Positions 47,190-52,000 of a stretch of 52,000 bases of DNA are shown here, piece after piece. This DNA is from Succinivibrio sp. (GTDB taxonomy: Bacteria > Pseudomonadota > Gammaproteobacteria > Enterobacterales > Succinivibrionaceae). Under the pieces are notes generated by a model that saw only the letters and a program-made list of their open reading frames with translations, ran no database searches and had not been told where the DNA came from. Position numbers and translations under genes: made by a program. The stretch spans positions 1 through 52,000 of the forward strand of contig JAILLS010000009.1 in the NCBI GenBank assembly GCA_024693025.1, in the 5' to 3' direction. Position 1 is the first letter of the stretch. The number at the start of each line of letters is the position of its first letter.

Positions 47190-48440
47190 TTAATCTTCCA
47201 GTAATATCTCGTTCTGCCACAGTTCTTCATAACGCTGTCTGTGCCGGATCTCATAGACCTTATCCTGATCTACAAGCACCTCGCAGCACAGTGGTCTGCC
47301 ATTATACACCGAGGACATACTGCTGCCGTAAGCACCTGCGCCTCTGACCACCAGAAAATCACCCTGCTTAACCTGCAGTTTACGCTCTTTACCCAGAAAA
47401 TCATCACTCTCACAGACCGGTCCTACCACATCATAAACCTGCTCCTGAAGCTCAGGCTGCTTCTGACAGTTAAGAATAGTCATCACAGATCCATAAAGCG
47501 CAGGTCTTATCAGATCATTCATGCCGCCATCGACAATGCAGAAATGTTTCTCACCATTATCCTTAAGATACAGACATTTACTGACAAAAATACCGGCATT
47601 GGCCACCATGGCACGACCTGGCTCAATAAAGATCGCCACCCCGAGGGCCGCGATTTTTTCCTTGATCGCACCAAAGAAATCAGCCGGAGATGGTGGGGTT
47701 TCTGCATCATAGGTCACGCCAAGTCCCCCGCCCAGATCGATATGATCAATGTTAATGCCGAGGTTTTTGAGTTTTTCATAAAGAGAGATAAGCTTATCCG
47801 TTGCTTCAAGCAGCGGTGCTCCAGAAGTCATCTGCGAGCCGATATGGCAGTCGATCCCGCTGACCTTCAGATATGGACACTGACTGGCCTGCTGATAAAC
47901 CTCAACCACCTCATCAATCGGGATACCGAATTTGTTGTGCTTAAGACCTGTAGAAATCGAAGGGTGAGTTTTAGCATCCACATTCGGATTGACTCTGAAG
48001 GCGATTCTTGCCTCAAGCTTAAGCTCAGCGGCAACCTGCTTGACTACTTCAAGCTCTGCCTTTGATTCAATATTTAGGCACTTAATTCCTTGTTTTAGTG
48101 CAAATTCTATTTCACGGGCAGTCTTGCCTACGCCTGAAAACACCACCTTATGCGGATCACCGCCTGCCGCGATCACCCGTCTTAACTCGCCCTCTGAGAC
48201 CACATCAAATCCGCAGCCTAGTCTGGCCATCAGATTGAGGATCGCCAGGGAGCCATTGGCCTTAACAGCAAAACAGATCAGATGCTCAATGTCGGATAGT
48301 GAATCGTCAAAGGCTTTGACATGTCGTGTCAGCGTGGCTTTAGAATAAACATATAAAGGTGTACCAAAGGTGGTAGCTAGATCGGCAACCTTAAGATCTT
48401 CTGCGAACAGGTCGTCGCCTCGATAGTTAAAATAATCCAT
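47190..48440 (-). CDS. lysA: diaminopimelate decarboxylase
   Basis: A PLP enzyme of 416 residues, fold III (alanine racemase-like barrel). The PLP lysine is in CFAVKANGSLAIL (about 59). HIGSQ, GGGLGV and EPGRAMV bind the cofactor phosphate. The C-terminal substrate loop is GAYGSSMSSVYNGRP. It converts meso-DAP to lysine, the last lysine step. The lptM-lysA-dapF order is as in Vibrio and Pseudomonas. Confidence 0.97.
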   Translation of the reverse strand: MDYFNYRGDDLFAEDLKVADLATTFGTPLYVYSKATLTRHVKAFDDSLSDIEHLICFAVKANGSLAILNLMARLGCGFDVVSEGELRRVIAAGGDPHKVVFSGVGKTAREIEFALKQGIKCLNIESKAELEVVKQVAAELKLEARIAFRVNPNVDAKTHPSISTGLKHNKFGIPIDEVVEVYQQASQCPYLKVSGIDCHIGSQMTSGAPLLEATDKLISLYEKLKNLGINIDHIDLGGGLGVTYDAETPPSPADFFGAIKEKIAALGVAIFIEPGRAMVANAGIFVSKCLYLKDNGEKHFCIVDGGMNDLIRPALYGSVMTILNCQKQPELQEQVYDVVGPVCESDDFLGKERKLQVKQGDFLVVRGAGAYGSSMSSVYNGRPLCCEVLVDQDKVYEIRHRQRYEELWQNEILLED

Positions 48441-48461
48441 AGCGGTGTACTCCGGCTAGTA

Positions 48462-48695
48462 TTAATCTGCTTGAATATTGCTGACGCTCAGCCAAGGCAC
48501 ATAGGAGCCTTCCTCGTCAGCAAAGTTACGGGTCATATCCTTGGCATCATGATAAGGACTGGTTACATTGACGAGTGCAGTCTGATACTGTCCCTGTCCT
48601 CCTTCATCCTTAGGTATATATAAAGGTCCTTTTAAACCACAGCCAGAAAGCAGTAAGGCACTTACCCCCAAGCAGAGCAAAAATTTTAGATGCAT
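48462..48695 (-). CDS. lptM: small outer-membrane lipoprotein LptM (YifL)
   Basis: A 77-residue lipoprotein. The signal peptide has the lipobox LLLSGC, so Cys18 is the predicted lipidated residue, followed by GLKGPLYIP, the LptM signature. LptM assists LptD maturation in E. coli. I chose the ATG at 48695, preceded by GAGGAG; the longer frame to 48911 overlaps cyaA and is a shadow. It lies between cyaA and lysA. The C-terminal part is longer than usual and not recognised. Confidence 0.92.
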   Translation of the reverse strand: MHLKFLLCLGVSALLLSGCGLKGPLYIPKDEGGQGQYQTALVNVTSPYHDAKDMTRNFADEEGSYVPWLSVSNIQAD

Positions 48696-48759
48696 AATAT
48701 TCTCCTCACCTAAAGCGTAACACAGCGCGAGCAAAAAAGCCTTGAGCTTAGGCAAAAAA

Positions 48760-51252
48760 CTATAGCGCCTTAACCTGCTCAGAGCTGATGGTAAACGGAT
48801 GTAAGCGCTTGAGGTCCTGACTGAAGACAAAATATTGTGGTAAATTAAAGTGCACGCTTTGATTAGGCCCCTGATCTTCAGTCTGACGGGTATAAAAACG
48901 ATTGATATCATTTACCAGCAGCGAACGCGAGCCTTTGAAATTACGATAGGTTCTGACCTCATTTCGTTCATTGAGCACATAGATATCCCAGCTGCGCTCA
49001 CCACAGGGGGCAAAGAAATACTGCACCACGCCCAGCGAGGCAAAGACCTCCACGAGATCAGGAACCTGCAGGGCAAATTCAGGACGCATGCTGTAACGGG
49101 ACAGGACCCTGATATCAAAATCATAATTCTGCAGCATACTGTGGAAGAGAATTCTGACTCCGCGCTCTCCTGAGACGCGCGCTTCATAGGTGCCGTGTCC
49201 CACTTCAAAAAACACATCCTGACTGTTCTGCTCCTGCAGGCACAGAACTCGCGTGAGCAGGGACTCGAGATCATAACGGATAAGATCGCGATACATTTTT
49301 GAGAAGGACAACAGGGTCACCTTTTCCAGCAGTTCCTCGCCGCTGGACACATCCCTGCGATAGCGCAGCAGCATAGAGAGCAGCTCTACTACACCTGCCT
49401 CACCACTAGGCAGGATCTGGGAGGTCAGCTGACCCCAGGTATCAAGAATCACCACATCAATCGAGCCAATCAGACAGCTTCTGGCTCTGCCGCAGCACAG
49501 GGTCGAACCATAGTCCAGATCGCTGGAGGAAATTTTCAGATTTTCGGTACGATCCTGCTCAAAATTCAGCACAATGGCACATTTAATCATCCCCCGAGGC
49601 TTGGTCAGGACACTCTCATTAACCTGCAGCTCCGGCATCTCAAGACTCTGCAGCAGGCGTTTAGATAAGGACTTGACCTTATCATCTGCCACTACTCGTC
49701 CCTGCTCGAAAATAAAGCACCTGGTGCGGTCTGTCATCAGATGATTAAAACTTGCCCAGCAGACACAGGTACAGAGATCCCTGCCTATATAGGCAGGTCC
49801 GATGCGCATAATCTTCAGATCATCAGCGGCCGCCGGATAAATGTGCCATTCAGCCCGACACACGCTTCCCTCATGCGGCTTAATAAAGGTCAGCGCCGGC
49901 TCCTCGAGCAGATTGCGCATTTCATAATTCAACAGATTGATCTTGCTTGGAAAAATATCAAATGCCGCATAGAGCTTGCGTGACAGCACCCCCGCATCAT
50001 CAGAAGTAATCGCATATTCGATGCGGTGACGCATACTGAAATCCAGCAGGGTGCGGTAGCTTTTATACAGTGACTTGAACAGGCGCTCCTGAACCATGCT
50101 GACAAAGGCAATCTTCCAGTGTTCACGGCCATAGAGCTGATCGATAATGTCAGACGGCCATTTCCAGTCGCGCCACATATGCTGCAGCAGACGCATTCTG
50201 AACCGCTCCTCACTCTTAGACTCAAGGCCGCGGATTGATCTGAAGATTTTTAAACTGAAGCAGGCTCTAAGCAGCACCAGCCGCTCTTCATCCTGCATGG
50301 CCTTAAGATAGCGGGAGACCTTTTTATACATCAGATAATAGGCATCGATCTGCAGTCTGTCCTTAATTTCCCCTCTGAGGATCTGAACTTTCAGAGTGGA
50401 GGAGAGCAGAGTAGTAGACGGATATTCATGGGCATAACTCTCCATCAGCAGAATCTTCAGCACCGCCTTAAACGGAGAATCTATACCTTTATATAGAAGC
50501 CAGAGCCCTGAGCCAAAAAATTCAGCCGGAGAACTCTTTAATACTGAGCCAAAATCAAAGAAATCCTGCCGGTCAATGCCAGCCTCAGAGAGCAGCTGAT
50601 TAACCGCCTGAGCATAGTTCTCCCGCTCTTCTTCCGGGCTGACAAGATACCAGACAATATACCGTCCGCAGATGCGCACGGAGGAGCGATAAAACTCATC
50701 GAGCAGGAAGAGTGACTGTGCGCTGCCGCAGTTATCTGTATCCAGAGTATCGTGCTCTCCTGAGGTAAAACGATCCTCCGCGGTTACAAACAGATTGAGA
50801 TCTGAACCATAGGACTTGGCCAGCTTTGAGATAAAATGACATTTTTCTTCAAGAGCTCTGACCGCATGCGCTGGAATATCCTTGGAAATACAGACCCAGA
50901 TATCCAGATCTGAGTTAGGCCCCTGACCAATTGATGAGGTGCTGCCCATGGCATACAGCGCATAAATTGAATAGTTGGCCTTCTCCTGCTGAAAAGGCGC
51001 CTGCATGCCCAGCTTCTGCAGAATTTTGATCTGCTCTAGATCAGGTATAAAGCCATCAATCCCATAGGGAATATCCTGATCACGAAAACCAGGAATGTTA
51101 GGCTGATTGAAATGCAGTAAAATTGGCAGATAGGTCAGAAATTTACGTACTGAAGGCTGCATGGCCTGCAAAGCAGCCTGGATGCGGGCATTATTAAACG
51201 CCTGATAGTTTTTCAGCCGTTCAGCAAAATCTTTATGCGTACTTTCAGTCAT
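48760..51252 (-). CDS. cyaA: class I adenylate cyclase
   Basis: The product is 830 residues (848 in E. coli). The N-terminal catalytic region has MGSTSSIGQGPNSDLDIWVC (the nucleotidyltransferase GS...DxD motif), then DCGSAQSLFLLDEFYRS. The C-terminal regulatory region follows, e.g. FNLPQYFVF near the end. It makes cAMP for CRP and is probably controlled by the PTS through the C-terminal part. I chose the ATG at 51252 (MTEST), collinear with the family; a further ATG at 51288 adds 12 residues. A promoter and a leader hairpin precede it. Confidence 0.96.
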   Translation of the reverse strand: MTESTHKDFAERLKNYQAFNNARIQAALQAMQPSVRKFLTYLPILLHFNQPNIPGFRDQDIPYGIDGFIPDLEQIKILQKLGMQAPFQQEKANYSIYALYAMGSTSSIGQGPNSDLDIWVCISKDIPAHAVRALEEKCHFISKLAKSYGSDLNLFVTAEDRFTSGEHDTLDTDNCGSAQSLFLLDEFYRSSVRICGRYIVWYLVSPEEERENYAQAVNQLLSEAGIDRQDFFDFGSVLKSSPAEFFGSGLWLLYKGIDSPFKAVLKILLMESYAHEYPSTTLLSSTLKVQILRGEIKDRLQIDAYYLMYKKVSRYLKAMQDEERLVLLRACFSLKIFRSIRGLESKSEERFRMRLLQHMWRDWKWPSDIIDQLYGREHWKIAFVSMVQERLFKSLYKSYRTLLDFSMRHRIEYAITSDDAGVLSRKLYAAFDIFPSKINLLNYEMRNLLEEPALTFIKPHEGSVCRAEWHIYPAAADDLKIMRIGPAYIGRDLCTCVCWASFNHLMTDRTRCFIFEQGRVVADDKVKSLSKRLLQSLEMPELQVNESVLTKPRGMIKCAIVLNFEQDRTENLKISSSDLDYGSTLCCGRARSCLIGSIDVVILDTWGQLTSQILPSGEAGVVELLSMLLRYRRDVSSGEELLEKVTLLSFSKMYRDLIRYDLESLLTRVLCLQEQNSQDVFFEVGHGTYEARVSGERGVRILFHSMLQNYDFDIRVLSRYSMRPEFALQVPDLVEVFASLGVVQYFFAPCGERSWDIYVLNERNEVRTYRNFKGSRSLLVNDINRFYTRQTEDQGPNQSVHFNLPQYFVFSQDLKRLHPFTISSEQVKAL

Positions 51253-51336
51253 ATGTATATATCTGACCAGAGGTTCTGGGGACGGCATCTTTAATCAGTC
51301 CCAGGCGTGCAGGGATAAACCGGCTTAAGCCTGCAC

Positions 51337-51366
51337 TTTATACAGGATTTCTAACTATTTTAACAA
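51337..51366 (-). promoter_or_regulatory. promoter of cyaA
   Basis: On the minus strand TTGTTA (51361-51366) and TATAAA (51337-51342) are 18 bp apart. The early leader can form GTGCAGG/CCTGCAC. The -35 lies at the border of the degraded IS element, so insertion may have altered the original promoter. No clear CRP site (TGTGA-N6-TCACA) was seen. Confidence 0.6.
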
Positions 51367-51444
51367 GCCGTGAGCAAGAAATCCCCCACCTCTATAGGAG
51401 GGGGTATGAATTGCGATAAACACGGCGTTTTCTTGACTGTTGTA

Positions 51445-51648
51445 TTTTATAGCATTACTTTAGAAGAATGGAATCATGACATAGACCATGTTCACATTTT
51501 GTTAAGAGGGCAGCCAAATACTGAGATTAGTAAATTTATCAACGCTTATAAATCAGCAGGTAGTCGTCTTATAAGGAAAGAATTTCCTAAAATACGTAAA
51601 GCTCTTTGGAAAGAGCTGTTCTGGTCTCAAGGTTTTTGTCTGCTAAAA
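51445..51648 (+). pseudogene. tnpA (IS200-like Y1 transposase) fragment
   Basis: The recognisable part reads EWNHDIDHVHILLRGQPNTE then ISKFINAYKSAGSRLIRKEF and ALWKELFWSQGFCLL. DHVHILL is the HUH metal-binding motif of single-strand transposases. The N-terminal part before EWNHD and the C-terminal helix with the catalytic tyrosine are missing. The reading frame continues into unrelated out-of-frame tnpB sequence up to a stop at 51787-51789. Confidence 0.85.
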
Positions 51649-52000
51649 CCTTTGGCTGTTGCCGTAAGGTTTATAATCTCATGCTTTCTGATAAGATTGA
51701 AGGTTATAAAGCCACAGGTAAGTTTCCAGATGTTACACCAGCAAAATACAAGCAGGAGTATCCAGATCTTAAATAAGGTTACAGTCTAGCTCTAGCAAAT
51801 AAGCAGCAGGATTTGCAGTCGGCATTCCGTAATACATTTAGAAAATCTTCGCAAGAAGCAAAACGGATTTCCAAAGTTCAAGTCAGCAAAACATAGTCGC
51901 AAGTCCTACACTACCAACAATCAGAACGGCACAGTAGCTATCATAGATAATAAATATATTAAACTTCCTAAGATAGGACAAGTAAAAGCAGTTATCCATC
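51639..52000 (+). pseudogene. tnpB (RNA-guided nuclease family) fragment with stop and frameshift
   Basis: The N-terminal part of TnpB is visible from SAKTFGCCRKVYNLMLSDK onward (about 51639). A TAA at 51774-51776 interrupts it, then homologous-looking SLALANKQQDLQSAFRNTFR continues. Near 51861 the frame shifts by one base to NGFPKFKSAKHSRKSY, which runs to the window edge. The first residues of TnpB are deleted at the tnpA junction. It is a dead gene. Confidence 0.85.

Larger units (their letters stand above)
51364..52000 (+). mobile_element. decayed IS200/IS605-type element, running off the window
   Basis: The region begins with CCGTGAGCAAGAAA and a palindrome CCCCCACCT/AGGAGGGGG (51383-51404), the kind of subterminal hairpin typical of this IS family. 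A truncated tnpA (to about 51648) then joins directly to a 5'-truncated, interrupted tnpB. The tnpA C-terminus with the catalytic tyrosine, and the start of tnpB, have been deleted at the junction. The element therefore cannot move on its own. The 3' end is beyond the window. Confidence 0.85.

Noticed and set aside
47241-48065. 274-codon open frame antisense to lysA
   Set aside because: lysA is unmistakable on the other strand; this frame has no recognisable domain or good start.
48696-48911. 72-residue N-terminal extension of LptM
   Set aside because: The extension overlaps the 3' end of cyaA in another frame. The lipoprotein signal peptide starts at the ATG at 48695, which has GAGGAG upstream.
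51380-51410. CRISPR repeat
   Set aside because: The palindrome occurs once and fits an IS subterminal hairpin; there are no regularly spaced copies in the window.

Overview
The window looks like a gammaproteobacterial chromosome. The evidence is E. coli-like ribosomal proteins, a class I adenylate cyclase, RpoE-RseA-RseB, LpxH, XerC-YigB-UvrD and an alpha-operon pseudoknot leader. Gene order is partly rearranged relative to E. coli (rho next to ddl, parC next to rpoE, queH/pyrE after the S10 operon). This and the overall flavour suggest a divergent lineage such as Succinivibrionaceae/Aeromonadales; that placement is inference only. Nearly all genes are housekeeping, and most read on the minus strand.

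Layout: (1) 1-1540 is AT-rich, with two glycosyltransferase genes beyond the terminator of era. (2) 1594-8541 is the stress/translation/processing block rpoE-rseA-rseB, lepA-lepB-rnc-era (minus). A sigma-E type promoter precedes rpoE and a sigma-70 type promoter precedes lepA. (3) 8668-12957 holds parC (minus), then an L,D-transpeptidase and a GT9 glycosyltransferase (plus). (4) 13001-28382 is the S10, spc and alpha ribosomal protein operons (minus) in canonical order, each boundary marked by a terminator and/or promoter. The alpha operon carries TWO rpoA genes, one before and one after rplQ. (5) 28651-34430 holds queH/pyrE, yicC, an OLD-family nuclease (YbjD-like) and cysS. (6) 34619-41134 holds ppiB-lpxH, polA, yhhQ, trxA and ddl. 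(7) 41186-51252 holds rho with a long structured leader, then uvrD-yigB-xerC-(dapF remnant)-lysA-lptM and cyaA, the classic cyaA-dapF-xerC-yigB-uvrD neighbourhood. (8) 51364-52000 is a decayed IS200/IS605-type element.

The most striking observation is the rpoA pair. The two alpha subunits have almost identical C-terminal domains but N-terminal domains that have lost different conserved blocks. The copy in the canonical position lacks the Arg-Arg pair (E. coli R44/R45) needed for beta binding. The second copy keeps it but has lost two other blocks. This is what would be expected of an obligate alpha heterodimer, a situation known to me from Francisella. Both genes start with non-ATG codons. 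Second is a retained half-length DapF that has lost the catalytic CGNG signature. Smaller points include extensions on L15, S11 and S3, a mini-ORF leader before yhhQ, a three-hairpin rho leader, and a decayed IS whose edge reaches the predicted cyaA promoter.
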